From Theocolax elegans (taxonomy: Eukaryota; Arthropoda; Insecta; Hymenoptera; Cerocephalidae), in NCBI GenBank assembly GCA_026168455.1, contig CM047426.1, forward strand, positions 30,253,058 to 30,317,057: a DNA stretch of 64,000 bases, written 5' to 3'. The position numbers and the translations under genes are program-made. Of this stretch, positions 35,884 through 48,680 are shown in pieces. The notes beneath the pieces were generated by a model. That model was not told where the DNA came from, did not search any database, and saw nothing but the letters and a program-made list of their open reading frames with translations. Numbering within the stretch: the stretch's first letter is position 1; each line of letters opens with the position of its first letter.

Positions 35884-35989
35884 GGGGGTTAACGCCGTGT
35901 GATTTAACGCCGAAATTTTGTCGTTAAACGCCAATATTTGTCATTAAATTTTATTTAACGCTTGCGTTAAAAATCATGAATACACCCCC
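35884..35989. repeat. 106-bp element with G5/C5 ends and TTAACGC words
   Basis: Begins GGGGGTTAACGC and ends in the complement of GGGGGTGTATTCATG. The word TTAACGC (or TTAAACGC) recurs at four or more places, in both orientations. Near the right end TTTAACGC, TT, GCGTTAAA form a perfect palindrome. This is a very short inverted-repeat element or internal-deletion derivative of one. No certain target duplication (CAG on both sides is possible). Confidence 0.5.
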
Positions 35990-36975
35990 AGATTGAAATT
36001 TTTACTATACTGGACAGTAATTTTTCCCAGATAGCGAGGCAATTATAGGAATCAAATTTTGTTTCATAATTTTTACCTTGTTGGTGTTATAATTTTGATC
36101 CGGATCATTTAGATACTTTTATAAAACTTTTTTCTGTTCACTTTTACGATGTCTTGTGACTTCTTCGTATTTTTCACACTTGTCGTATTCTTCAATCCTC
36201 GCATCCAAGAGTCGCTGGATATCCGCGACATTTTCCCACTCTTTCGCGCATCTCTCAAGGCATCTCATGACGATTTTCACACCACAAGGTTTTACCACTT
36301 TGCCAGCAGTAGAGACAGATTTGCAAGTTAAATGCCATAGACGAGAAGAGCGTAGTTTTGTTTCTTTTCTTCTTTTCTTTTTATCCTTCTATTACAAAAA
36401 CGTAAAAAGTAAGGTTTTTCAGTGCAGAGGAGAGATAAGCAATGATATATGTATACATATAAGAGGCTTGAGATAAATGTAAGAGGTAGTTGAGATTAAC
36501 ACCTAAGTATTATCAATTTTAAAAAACTAAAAAATTAGTGCCAATCTAATAATTAATAAATACAATTTTTTTTAACTTAAACTTAAAATTGAATAAAGAG
36601 TTTAAATAATTAATTAATCAAGTTAAAATTGAAGAGTGCAAAGTTTGGCTTTATTTTTCCATCATTTAGTTCATATACATAATAATAATGTTTAAAATAC
36701 AATAAAATAAATCTCATTCTTAATAACTCTTGCTTTTTTGGTAAAAAAATATTTATAAAAATTAAAATAACATTTAAAAATTTTTTAAATATCTAAAATG
36801 GTGCATCACAGAGCGATTAACTGATCGGTTTAATTAAAAAAAGACAGCAATATTAAAAATATATTAAGATGGGTTGAACTTAATCTATTTATTTTCTTTT
36901 AAATGTGTAAATTGTTTAATACTGAATAATAAACCTAAATAAAAGATAGGGTGTCACTTCTGACTCACCCTTCCT

Positions 36976-37006
<31 letters not shown>

Positions 37007-37360
37007 AGTGCTATATTGCCTATCAGACCAGATGTTTGTTTCTACATATCGAATGTTAAAAGAACTTGATGTCAATACAATTGAGGAAAAATAGTGGTTG
37101 TCTGTACGCATTTTGAATATTTAATAACTGCATGCACATACATTTTTAAATTGTGTAATTGAAATTTATTAGTAAAATGGCCAATAAATGATACAAAGCT
37201 GCATGGTTATATCAAAATTAGGAAAAATAATATAACAAAAATTTGTTGTGATTATTAAGACAACACAGTCTTTTATCAGCAAATGAATTTTATAAAAATA
37301 GGTACATTAATCTTTAATACTTCGTGAATCCTTATAGTATATCTGAGTTTCTCATTCTCT
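35990..37360. other. Weak island then AT-rich spacer
   Basis: 36130-36460 has moderate composition with pyrimidine bias and a 106-codon frame (36156-36476) that I do not recognise. The rest is AT-rich with a compound TA/TG repeat. Confidence 0.45.
36976..37006. repeat. Compound (TA)n(TG)n microsatellite
   Basis: About 10 bp of TA followed by about 20 bp of TG. Confidence 0.93.
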
Positions 37361-37900
37361 ATATAGGTGTTTGCGTATTCCAGGAGTTTAATTATTGATA
37401 AATTTCGACACCGGAGGTCTTTCCCCTTTCAACGCGTAGTGTGTGCCTACTAATTTATATCCCTTTGAATATTCGCAAGGCGCTTCCTTCTCCTTCCCTC
37501 CTCCCCCCCCTCTCCCCCCTCTCTCTCTCGCTCCTTGAGAACGAAGGTAGTGTGAGCAAATGAGAGAGAGAGAAAGAGAGAGAAGCATACTTGGAGAGCC
37601 GTTGTCTTTGGAGTTGGGTGGGCATGACCGGGACATTAAGACATTGTTCGCTTGATTTACACTCCGTATTACATTCACGTGCTGGTCATATATTTAACAT
37701 ACATTGTATGGTAACCCTTGCGCCTTCCCTGCCACGCGCTCCTTTCCTCCCTTTAGCTCGATTTCTCCTCTTTCTCACGGACGAGAATCTTTAACATCGT
37801 AAACCAGTGCGGCTTCCATTTCGATGTAAGACGTATCCGGGTATTCTAGTTCCGCAAGCAGCAGCTACGAAACAAACACGCGAAAACTCAAAACTTAATC
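37360..37900. other. Island with C-rich/CT tract
   Basis: C-rich run (37493-37530) with two poly-C stretches, then a GA tract at about 37562-37583 and CpG-containing sequence to 37870. Frames of 67 and 96 codons are compositional. Confidence 0.3.
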
Positions 37901-38400
37901 GAACTTACGCGATTTATCATTCTTATATAATACATTCAATAGGCTAAATATTTCAATTGCAGCGTACTGTATAAACTTTCTTTTATTATTTTCGTTTTTT
38001 CTTTTGTCAACTTGCAGCAATTTACGTAAATTTAAATACTTCTTGAGAATTAATTGGAAAATGTATTCTATATTATTTGTACGTGCTATAAACGTGTTGT
38101 ATTAATAATATACTAATTTTAATAATTTATTCATCAATCATCTAATTATGAAATATTTAGTAAACAATTTTTAGTATATTATAGTAATATAATTTAGTAT
38201 ATTATAGTAATATAAACATATACACAATATGTCAGTTTCAAATGATACTGTTTTAATAAAGCATATAAGTACTATGTAGCATTGAACAATTATAAGTTAA
38301 TAAATGTAAATAACTATACATGTAAGCAAAAAACTATTGACAACGTAATTAGAAAAAGTCATTTAATGTAGTAAGGTTGAGTGACACGTCTTACAGAAGG
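37900..38400. other. AT-rich spacer with 23-bp tandem duplication
   Basis: AT-rich DNA that includes two adjacent identical 23-bp units at 38170-38192 and 38193-38215. Confidence 0.7.
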
Positions 38401-39070
38401 TTGGAAATTAAAAATTAATTCATGCGAAGACGGGTTGGAGTGATCGAGCTTCTCTTCTCCTATCCACTCTAAGAGATGGTTGTTCCATTAAAACAAGTCG
38501 GGTTCGCGGTGTCCTGCAACGCCGACTTCGTGTCGCGCAACTGATGAACTTGGCATTCATCGATCATCCAATTAGCTTGGCGATCAATCATCTTCGCTTC
38601 GAAGGTGAGGCGCGCGTTGCGCGTACGTGTGTAACCTTTGGGAGGCCTCTCGCTCCCCTTTTCTCCTCCCCCTTCTGCCCCCTCGAGGACCACGCTCGAC
38701 CCTTATTCTGAATCCCTAATCAACCCTTTTCAGCGAGCGTAATTTCAGGCCATCGCTAGCTACTGCTCCGGTCTTTCTTGTCCCTCTCTTCCACTCTCCT
38801 TCTCTATACTTTTGGTCGCGGGTGAGTCTCCTTCGATTTCGCTTGGCGACGGAAGATGAATTATAAGTCTCCCTATCCCTCTCTCTCTCACTCTCTTTCT
38901 CTCCCTCTCTTCCATACACATTCTCTCTCCCTTTAAAAGACCACAGTAATTTACAAAACCATGCGTCACAGAAGGGTTCAGCCGGCTCGACTCGCATTTT
39001 TTTCCTAATTTGCAAATATTAGCTTTTACAGTGCCTAGAGGAAGTACCTTGTCTTTTGTGCGTACCAGCA
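38400..39070. other. CpG-rich island with CT tract
   Basis: Mixed island. The CT-rich part at 38875-38935 inflates the minus-strand frames (99 and 103 codons) with Arg/Glu runs. Non-repetitive CpG-rich parts lie at 38500-38700. Candidate regulatory sequence. Confidence 0.3.
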
Positions 39071-39540
39071 AAATTCCTTTGTGGAAATTGAATTTTTATT
39101 CTCGTTACTTTTTAATTTCTTCTTTCCGTTATTTTGAAGCTTCAACATAGTGCTTGTTAATTGTTTTACAGCTTGTTATCGTATCACTCCGCATATAATG
39201 GTTACAAATGATCATCAAATGAATAATGATGAAAAAGTAAAACTTTATTTAAACAGTATTGTGCGCTTATGAATTTGTATTATTTCATATTGATGTTATC
39301 TAAAAGTATAAATCTCAGAGGATTATAAAATAAACTTTGAATATAACAATGGCAACATAAAGAATTTTGAAAATTATTTCATAATTAATATTACAATAAT
39401 TAAATCGTCTTATAGCTAACGATATTTTTAATAAACTATTACAATGAATGTAATATATTGATATTTGTTTAAATGTAAATAAATTTTAAATTGATAGAAG
39501 ATTCTTGTTAAATGTAGTTATAAATCTGTATAATTATTCA
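39070..39540. other. AT-rich spacer, nothing recognised
   Basis: AT-rich DNA. Confidence 0.6.
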
Positions 39541-39910
39541 AAACCATGTGAAGATTGTCACCTTGGAATGCTAATCGGGGGAAGAAGTGAAATATATTTA
39601 TGTCAGTTATCGCTTATTGGCTGCGATGCTTCGGTACAGTGCACTAACGATGTTGCGAGCGTTTCACTACGAATTCGCATGAGAGAACATGATTTCGGTG
39701 TGTTTTGACGGTGCACATCGCATGGATTGGGGGCACAGGAGGCACCGACTCCATAGCGCGACGTAGCGAAATCGTTGAGTAGCTGGAATTGATAGGGGCA
39801 ACCCTCGTTAATGCTTCTTAGTGCAGCTATAGCAAAATCGTGCGAACCTCTGTATACCAGGTGTATGTGAAAATGTAGAACTGTATACGCTTATCCAATG
39901 CATGCAAGAT
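39540..39910. other. CpG-rich island without low-complexity tracts
   Basis: About 370 bp of complex sequence, free of microsatellites, with abrupt AT-rich borders. A 67-codon frame at 39505-39708 starts at a non-ATG codon and is unrecognised. One of the cleaner conserved-element candidates. Confidence 0.3.
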
Positions 39911-41520
39911 ACTTGTTGAATATCCTAGGGGAAGAGAAAATTTTAGCTTTTCCTATGAATTAATTGAAAACAAGTTTATTTCTTTTAAAATCAAAATACG
40001 GGAAAATGTACAAAACTGATAAGTGCAGTCTCGAGCTAAGTTTATATAATTTTTTAATAACATATAACTGTCATAGAAAAAAATAAATGAATAGTGAATA
40101 TTTTTTACAGTAATTACGGTTACAAGTTACGCATCAAACAATTTTATTGAATAATATTTTATATGATCCTTATTAAAAATGTAAATGTTGTTAGTGAAAG
40201 AAACGTAAAGCATGATATATGCATTAATATTATGAATATTGAAATGATACATATTACACAATCTCTATATTCATGTTTACATTTTTCATTCTTGCTCATT
40301 CTTACTGTTTTGGTTACCGGATGACTTGTCATCAAGAGGAGGTAAAATTTACCGAGGAATGCATGTGCGTGAACGAGTATACGTTCAGTCAAAAATTCAA
40401 ACTATTCATTTAGTTATGTGCTCGAGTAATTTTAATTTTAGTAAATTGTTAAATAACTAATTTTTATAATTATAAACTTTTATAATTATAAATTTGTAAT
40501 CATAAATTTTTATAATTATAGTGAATTATCTTACAATTTTAAATTATTGAAATAGTGATAAGATAATAAAAATGATGAAAATATAACTATTTATAATCAT
40601 ACATTTATTCACAATAACCACAACGAAAGTGAGATTTTGTCAGAATTGCTCGATCCAGAAGAAACTTACAAGTTCACCGAGTGAGCACGCTCTTAATTTA
40701 TGTAAATGAACTTTGCCTACCCAAAATTGGGTTCACAAGCGCGCCACTTACAGCTATCAAAAGGTATCGCGGCGAATCTTCGACAGTAGCCGAAGCCGGT
40801 GTCGAGAACCGACCGTTCCTCCTCTCTCTCGTTTTCCTGTCTCGCAGCTCTTCTTAGCGATTTATATCTATTTCCATAATTTTCTCTTAACTGATAATTT
40901 CTCCCCACCGAGAGACTATACAGTTACCCCTGAAGCGTTGTTGCTATCCAGCCACGCGAGGTATGCTACTGCCGCACGCTCTATCGCTCTCTTCTTGTCA
41001 AGAGGGTGTTTAATGCAAATCATGATGTTCTTTTCAAATTCGTTTTCCAAACTTGTGCAACTTTTATAAATATACTTACACGACTAGTTAATGAGAATTT
41101 TCAAATTCATTCCAAATAGATTCCAAGTTTCGTGATTTTAAATATTTCACCATACGTTAAATATTTGCCTTAATTAGTGAGTCAGTGAGTCTTTGCAGTT
41201 GCATGTGCAACTATTAACATGACTTATTATAGATATTACAGCAATCTCAGTGATGTTATATATGCTTGATGTATTCTTAAATTAATTATGTAAATTCATT
41301 AGAAATAATAAAATATACATTTACAGAATATCCATTAATTCAAAATAATTACACATTTAACTTCCTAACAATTAATTATGTAAATAATTATTCAAATAAA
41401 AAATAATAAATATTTAATTAGTTTTACTTGATAAGTATTCAAAATAATACATCATTGTTAATATAAAATCGCACGAAGATTGTATTTTTCTAGTATTTAA
41501 TGCATTATCATATTAAACGC
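39910..41520. other. AT-rich spacer with a weak island
   Basis: AT-rich, with an imperfect (TATAATTATAAA)-type simple repeat at 40461-40524. A moderately richer segment lies at 40620-41050 and carries frames of 63 and 118 codons on opposite strands, both unrecognised. Confidence 0.45.
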
Positions 41521-42400
41521 ATTTTCGTTAGTATTATTCCCTTCAGGCAGTGAGCGTAATATCTGGCAGCATAGAGTCTTACCATTCGCAGCAACGGCGT
41601 CGCGACCTTATCTGTAGCTTCTGGAAATATTCAAATGAATTTCTAATCTATGGTAGCTCAGGCACTAAGGTGTAGTTAGGTTACTTGAAATTGTCGAGAA
41701 GAATAGGTTGAAGAAACTGAAAATTGCGTCTCTCGACGTTACAAATTGTAAATATATTATTTTTATTTGATATTACATAAAAGAGATTATTTTCTAAATA
41801 GAATTTAATCATTCCAACTTTTTTACATTATTCAAATTGTTTTCTTTATAAATTTTGCGGGCTCATATCTACATAAAATAAAATATTGTTCTTTTTATAT
41901 AGATAGATAAAAAAAGTACTTTAACTAAAAAAAGAAAATAAATATGGTTCATTAATATCAGAGGTAATGAATATTATTGAATTTTTGATCTTGACGTATT
42001 ATATATTTACCATAAGATGGATATCAATTAATATACACATTAGTAACTTTTTGCCGCGTTTTACCGTTTACGTAGTAAACTAAATTTTACTCAATTTTTT
42101 GTACTTTAAATTTTATGTACCCGAATGTCGTATATACTAATGGATATTTTCAACTTTTACGTATTTATTATGTATCAAAAAATAAAATCCTTGCGCATAT
42201 AGTTCATGACAGTATATTACATTTATAGATATAGATAAACTAATAACAATAATAAAGAAGAGGCTGTCAAAACGTAATTGATGTAGAATACTCAATAATC
42301 TCACAAAGTATGCACATCGTAATGTAATTCCATCTGTGACATATTTTTTTAATATATTACTATGATAGGTTCGTGCCACAGTGATATTTATACAGATAGA
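41520..42400. other. Small richer patch then AT-rich spacer
   Basis: 41540-41710 has higher G+C, followed by AT-rich DNA. An 80-codon minus-strand frame (42137-42379) is unrecognised. Confidence 0.45.
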
Positions 42401-43260
42401 AAGAAAGGTAAATGTTTTTTATGCGACTAAGTTTAGTCGTGTGCGGTATTTAGCGAATGAAAGATGCATGAACCTATAGGTGCCGGTAAAACCATCATCA
42501 TAATCGTTGGAAAGTGGAGGAAAATTCCTGGAAAGCTTAGACAATACTCTCAAAAGTTGGTGAGTCCCTTGATATACTAGAGCGAGTATCTCATAGAACT
42601 ATAGACATCATTAACGCACTCGTCATCGGTCTTCACACTTAAGTTCTTAAGCGCGCAAGAAAATATTTTCGGAGGTTCTAATGTTTCTGGCTTCCTTATC
42701 GCTCAAGCCTGAGATACTTATATACAAGCGAGAAAGCGCGGACTTTCCAAAAGAGCCTAGAAAATGATTAAGGGAGTGAGTGAGAGAGGGAGACCACCTG
42801 CCAAGCGCTAAGCCGATAGGCCGTGGATCTGTGGGATGGGTGCGCAAGAACGAAAACCTAAGTGTCGGGAGGAAAACGTCTCTTTAATGCTCTTAGCGTC
42901 GTCACGCCAGGCTCGCTTTCTCTCACTTTAGCGGCGCCCTTTTCTCCTCCTTGTGTCGCTTCCTGCCGAGCGGGATAAATACCTGCCAACAACCAAATTA
43001 CGTCTTCTCTAGCCTTGAATTCGAATACGTTCGATTTACCCGTTCGCGACGACGCGACGACGAATAAGTATAAAAGTCGAAAGTACATCGAGGAACAGGC
43101 AGAGGCAGAGAGTGTGAGAGAGAGAGATTGCGCGAAATTCCTATTTTATGTAAGTGCAATTTCAGCCGGGGAAAGTTTTCGACTGCTCGTTATGGGTAAT
43201 TCGAAATAAAGCTATTAGCTGAACACTAGTTAGGCTTGGTTTTTCTGTTTCGATGTCGCG
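42400..43260. other. CpG-rich island
   Basis: About 800 bp with a CpG-rich core at 42770-43090 and a short GA-rich tract at 43105-43125. Frames of 64-76 codons on both strands are unrecognised. Candidate regulatory or untranslated region. Confidence 0.3.
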
Positions 43261-43529
43261 CTGTACTTTACAACTGTTTTTGAACTTCGGGATGAATGTA
43301 TTAGAACACATTTTGCTTTCAAGAAAAAAGTTATAACTTCTCTAGATATTATAAAAACATTTATTGGTATCTAATGTTATTTTTTTATTAATATTCTATT
43401 AATTATTATTTATTTTAATTTGTGAATGCAGATTTTAGTAGTGTAATAAATTATTTTTCAAATTTCTTATGTTGGAGTCTATATTTAACCATGACTATTT
43501 GAAAGTAAAGAAAATTTTTTTCCATAGTA

Positions 43530-44040
43530 TTTGGACATTTGGTGAGCGAGCCATCGAACGATTGGTGGGGCAGTTCCAAATTCGACGGTAACTGTCTGGA
43601 ATAAAATTCGGGAAGTAAATTCGAACGATGTATCGAGATTAGCTATGAACCGAAAGTCGCGCGGACTAGTGCGGGATTACTCGCGAGGCAAAGTAATATC
43701 CCTCGACGATTTGGCTGCATGGCCGTGACAGCCGGCAATTAACAGCCCCGGACTCTCCGGTGGCGTGAGTCGTGAGTGCGAGCGTGAACGTGCTTCGAAG
43801 CGTGTCGTTAAATAATTGTCCCCGTCGCACCAGTTAAGACAGTGATTTGTCGGCAGGGGGTGCAAGGGTATAATACACGATTTACCTCCTACGCCCAGTC
43901 AATGCCAGCCGTCGATTCGTATCTCGTCCTCCTCTCGTTTTTTCAATTATTCTGGATTTATTTCGCCACCCGTGAGTGTACTCGTCACTTTCCTTTCTTA
44001 TATCAATCTTTATTTGCTGGATCGAACTGTCGTTGTAGAT
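43530..44040. other. CpG-rich island without microsatellites
   Basis: About 500 bp, CpG-rich and non-repetitive, including CAATTAA at 43736-43742. The clean composition and sharp borders favour a functional element. The 62- and 68-codon frames are unrecognised. Confidence 0.3.
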
Positions 44041-44658
44041 TTTGTTAATCATTAATACTCAAGTACAATAGTGATCATTAGTCTACCTTGTATTATATTG
44101 GTTATTAGATGAAGAAGATAATGATCACTTATTAAACATACCTAATTCTATATATATATATATATACATAGTTTTTAAAAAATCTTATTCCTGACCTTAT
44201 CAATAACCAATATCTTATATACTTTTTCACTTGTTGAAACTAGTGAAAGTAGATTAACTGTAACGAGTAATGCTAAGCATTTATATAAAAAAACTGTAAC
44301 GAAATTCAATCATTTAAGTATTGAATGATGAAATGATTATTCAATAAATTAAATTTATATGAAAGATTCGCGACAAACATTGTTGACAAAAAAGTGTTGT
44401 GCAATGTATGTCCTATAATACGACACAAATTATTAATAGAACAGTTTGTCAAATGGATTATACCGGAGCAGGACTAAGCAACCCCGGTCGATCACACATA
44501 TATTATCTTTTCAACAACAAGTGTATTTTGGAAAAAAATGAGAGTTTATTTGCACTAAAGTTTACGTATATATTATATTAAATTCTAGGATCGATTTTAT
44601 TTTTTAATTAAACGACCACATACCGAAAACGTGTCTTTTCCACAACGTACAAAAATAA
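44041..44658. other. AT-rich spacer with TA repeat
   Basis: AT-rich DNA with a (TA)n run at about 44150-44166. Confidence 0.55.
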
Positions 44659-44856
44659 CTTCTCCAAAATGAAAATGGACGATTAAGTATTTTGGATACA
44701 GATAACATTGAAAGGCCTGACCCAGAAATCATAGAAATATTTGAAAAACTCATTGAACTTTTGAAACATGCTAAAAACCATTTCTACCATCAATTGTTTT
44801 TAAAAGTACACCAAGTATATCAAGCGATGACCTTACTAAAAATAGAGACAAAATAA
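44659..44856 (+). pseudogene. Possible decayed coding fragment, unidentified
   Basis: A 65-codon open frame between TAA (44656-44658) and TAA (44854-44856), without an ATG near its start. The predicted peptide is rich in Glu, Leu, Ile, His and Lys with heptad-like spacing in its middle, and looks more protein-like than most frames here. A separate 60-codon frame precedes it at 44399-44581. No family recognised. It could be an eroded exon or transposon fragment, or chance. Confidence 0.2.
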
Positions 44857-46416
44857 TTATAATAAAAGTTTGATAATATGTTTTGTTGATTTTAATCATT
44901 CCGAGCATTGTAGAGAACCAATGTAAGAGATACAATTAAATAAATAAAGCCTTATCACACCGCTTGGTATATCTCGATATTAAATATAAAATAAGCGCTA
45001 TCACCTTGCTTGGATCTTTTCGTACTCATTTAAAGAAAATGCATTTGCTTTGTTTGGAATTCTTCGACAGTGTTTTTTTCAATACTTCCTGGAACTCAAA
45101 CGTTAAATGACAACGTTTCAATGTGCCTCCTCTTTTTATTCTAATTAGGATATACCATTACTGAAGCAATTAAGTTTAATTATAACAACAATAAAATATA
45201 CATAGGTGTAAATGTAGGCCTTACAGTTAATAACGTTACTTGCTACTCGTTAATAGTGAATAAATTATAATTTATTTTTCCTCGAAGTATTACTGAATTA
45301 ATAATTAAAACAAAAATAAGTTACATTAAACAACTATTAGTACAAAAGTTAAGGTTGAGTATAAAAATTACCTTATTCTAAAATATACAAATGCGTAAAC
45401 ACATTTTACAGAAATTATTATTTAAAAAATTTTATTCCACACGCAACTAATACAGCCACTTTTCTTGAAAATCGAAACTAAAGCATATATTTCCTGCAAA
45501 CGTATATTTGCGGGGCAAAAGTAAATTTAATGGGACGAAAGTAAAATTTAAGAAATAACAAGAGATGGGGTACTGCACTTGCGGGGTATGAAAACGTAAC
45601 AGTCGAATGTGGAATAAAATACAATATGCAGCGCGTGGCGATCACTCTCGTAAAACATTTTCTTGTTCGACCAGTAATCTCATCCGCGATAAATAGCTGC
45701 TACTTTTGCCATGTTACATAATCTTCTATTTTCATTTCGGAACTTCTCTATACTATATCTACAAAGATGATTTCACGTCAAGTAGTTGGATCAAAATCTT
45801 GAAACACTCTAAATTTTAGGTACAGCTTAGAAATATTTTCCAAAGTACACAAAATAATGTGTTTAATCTTGAATTCCCAATTTACTCTACGCCAAATGTT
45901 TCGATTTTTTCGAAATTAGCTATTTTTCCAGTTATTTTTCAAATAAGACACAATCCATTGTACACAATAATCTTATTTTTTGAGGTTAAGATAAATTCTG
46001 AACTAATTCTTTGCAGCAACTAAATATTTTTGTCTAAATTCTGGAAAATGTTTCTAATCTGTAACTAAAATGTATTGCAGTTTAAAATTTCGATCTGACC
46101 AGTTAACGTGAAATCACTCTCTTACTCCTTACATACACTCACACATACATACAAGACAAGTTACATAGTATATATGTATAGGGAATGTTTTAAAATTTTT
46201 ATATTCATTATACATAGACCATTTTGGATATATTCTGTTGTATTTTTTATATTATTTTTTAAGTTATTCATATATTTGTATAACAAGTACGTTGTATAAC
46301 ATTTTTTTTATCATATTGCGGAACCCATATATGTCAGGGAGTCGAAGATTGATATGCTCAGAAAAAAATAGAAAATGTTAATATTTAAAGTAAAAAGTAA
46401 ATTGTAAGTATTTTCT
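44857..46416. other. AT-rich spacer, 1.5 kb
   Basis: AT-rich DNA without recognisable features. A 63-codon hydrophobic frame at 46108-46299 is AT-driven. Confidence 0.55.
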
Positions 46417-46420
46417 TTAA

Positions 46421-46799
46421 AGAGGTGGCGTAACCGGCCGTGCAATAGCGATAGATCATTTATTTCATTTAAAAACATGTAATTTTTTCTGTCAAACCCA
46501 AATACAAAATGACTAGATAATTAAATAGTTTATCTTTCTACAAAGTTTCGCACGTACAACTGTTATAAGTGTAAGTGTAGTGTACATTACAGCACCACCT
46601 TTAAAAATAATTGCACCGAATATCAATTTTTGATAAGTGTCTTTTATTTATCAACTTGCAAATTTGCACAATAACAAATAATTAAATATTCCAGTGGTTC
46701 TGTATTTGGGTATTCGACGAAAATAGTACAGATATTGCCAAATAATAATAAAAATTAACTTATTTTGGTCAGTTGGTAAGAATCATGTACGTCACCCCG
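46421..46799. mobile_element. TTAA-flanked MITE, diverged family member
   Basis: Flanked by TTAA at 46417-46420 and 46800-46803. It begins AGAGGTGGCGTAACCGGCC and ends with GTACGTCACCCCG. It shares diagnostic words with the element at 59989-60376: GTGGC near the start, ACTAGATAATTAAAT, ACAAAGTTYC, TGCACCGAA, and TATTTGGGT near the right end. Size is similar too (379 versus 388 bp). Its two halves are no longer perfectly complementary, so it is an older copy. A TTAA target duplication is typical of piggyBac-type transposons, but the ends do not match the usual piggyBac CCC start. There is no transposase frame. Confidence 0.75.
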
Positions 46800-46929
46800 T
46801 TAATCTAATATGCATGAACGTCAGATATAATGAATAGTCCGAAAGTAATACTTTCATTTAGGTTGTGCTTATTATGAATTACAAAAACACGTAAAGCGCA
46901 GGAGGCAATAACGTGCTTCTTAACGAAAA

Positions 46930-47350
46930 ACACGAGCATGGTATTTAGACGCAAGGAACGTAAGCGCACGGGCACGCGCGTAAGGTATAAAAGGGAAGCC
47001 GCATAGTTGCTCGGAAGTTGACTACATATTTCAGTACTTCCGGGCAACCGGGTAAACCTTCTCTACCTTCTTTTTTCGGCAATAAAACCCTCGCGCAAAG
47101 AGGCGGCGGTGGTGCCTACGCCGTGTGCAGATATATTATTATACACCGAAGCACGTTGCGCGTAACCTTTAGGGGGCATTATAGGCATTACAGAAATTCA
47201 GCCCTCCGCTCGACTCTTCGGCTTCTTTTTTTCCCGAGCTCTGAGCCCAGCCGCGTCTGTTATTACCGCGTATATCATTCTCGGTGTTCTTTGCACGGTC
47301 AGAGAGACGCTGCGGTAAATACCGAATTTCTACTACGAGAGAAGCTGTTG
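46930..47350 (+). promoter_or_regulatory. CpG-rich island with TATA box
   Basis: TATAAAAGGG lies at 46986-46995. An initiator-like TCAGT at 47031-47035 is about 47 bp from the first T of the box, further than the usual 30-32 bp, so the pair is not ideal. The downstream island is CpG-rich to about 47340. The long plus-strand frame there (47018-47500) begins at a non-ATG codon and becomes hydrophobic AT-rich sequence; it is not accepted. Possible promoter of an unseen transcript. Confidence 0.25.
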
Positions 47351-47369
47351 TTTCTTCCTATGTATATCT

Positions 47370-47900
47370 TAACACTTTTCTATACTTTTTTCCTACTATA
47401 TGCATGTCTAATGCTTGTATACATCTATACTCAACATCTTATTGATACTAACATATATTGTACACATTTTTTTTATTTATTATTATTTGGTTTATTGTAA
47501 TTAATTATGTAGAATTTTTCTATCAATTGATAATTTATTCGATGTAATAACTCACTCAAAGGAAAGAATAGCTTAGATTATTGCTTCAAGGAATTGTTAA
47601 TAATAGTACAATAAAATTGGCTTAGCAAGCTGGCAGATTTCAGATAATAAAATTATTAAATTCAAGCAGTTTATAAAATATCATTTGTTCCAATATTTCG
47701 TGTATATCTATAGAATGTACCTTTAAGTTGTACAATTCTACGCGAAATTATTAGCTTAGTAACAGCTTCATTCTTTGCAAATGGTTCAGTAAATTACTCT
47801 GAATGTATCTTAAAACATCTCCTAAATGTAGCTATAAGAATACATTAAATATATAGCTGGTTATTACATGACTTTGCAAGGAAATAAATACCTGGTCCTT
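47370..47900. other. AT-rich spacer, nothing recognised
   Basis: AT-rich DNA. Confidence 0.6.
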
Positions 47901-48680
47901 CATTTCCCTGCGTAAACACGACAAATATCAACAAAGAAATTAAGCTCGCTTTACGAGGTGCTCATCAATCGTGGCCAATATTCCATTCGTTAAATCGAGC
48001 GGACAAGGATAAAAAGTCACTCTTAAGCAAAGAACGAGAAAAGGAAAAGAAAAGAAAGATAAAACAAATAAGCATGACCCTCTAGCTGCACTCTCCACAC
48101 AATTAAACAACTCGATTGACCTGAGGGTTGCAGGGGAGGCCTCGTTTGGCGTCGATCCATCTCTGTAACTCGCGGATAAATATCAGGTGTCAGAAATGGC
48201 GAAGCAACATCGAGTACAGGCATTTAAGATGATTACCGCCCTCGGGGAGCACAAGAGGGACCTCTTTATTTCTCGTCGATCTCGCTCCGCGGTCTCATCC
48301 TTCCTGCCGAGAGAAGAGAGTGAGAGAGTGAGAGAGAGAGAGGAAGGGAGAGAAAAATCGCCGTTAGACAAATGAGTCGCTTTATCTGGGTATTATACCG
48401 TCCTTTTTATTTGAGCTGCGATTACGCGCGCGGGGCCAGGTGCTACGAAGCCGTTTGACATCCTTTTCGCCGATGGGAGTTACGACGAGGAGGGGGAGGG
48501 GGCGGGATGAGAGGAGGGGTGCGTCACCCTCCGATGTGGCTTCTTTTTCTGGCACCCGCCGCGGCAATAAGATTGAGGTAAAACGATTTCGCAGACGGGC
48601 GCGACACCGTTCTTTAGGGAATTCGTCTTCTGAGATTCTATGTAAACCGGGATTACTTAAGCGAGACTAAACGGGAACGA
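47900..48680. other. CpG-rich island with GA tract
   Basis: CpG-rich, with a GA tract at about 48315-48345 and a G-rich segment at 48485-48515. Frames of 61-76 codons on both strands are compositional. Candidate regulatory or untranslated region. Confidence 0.3.

Noticed and set aside
47018..47500. 160-codon plus-strand frame after a TATA box
   Set aside because: The initiator would be a TTG, no domain is visible, and the C-terminal third is hydrophobic residues from AT-rich DNA.
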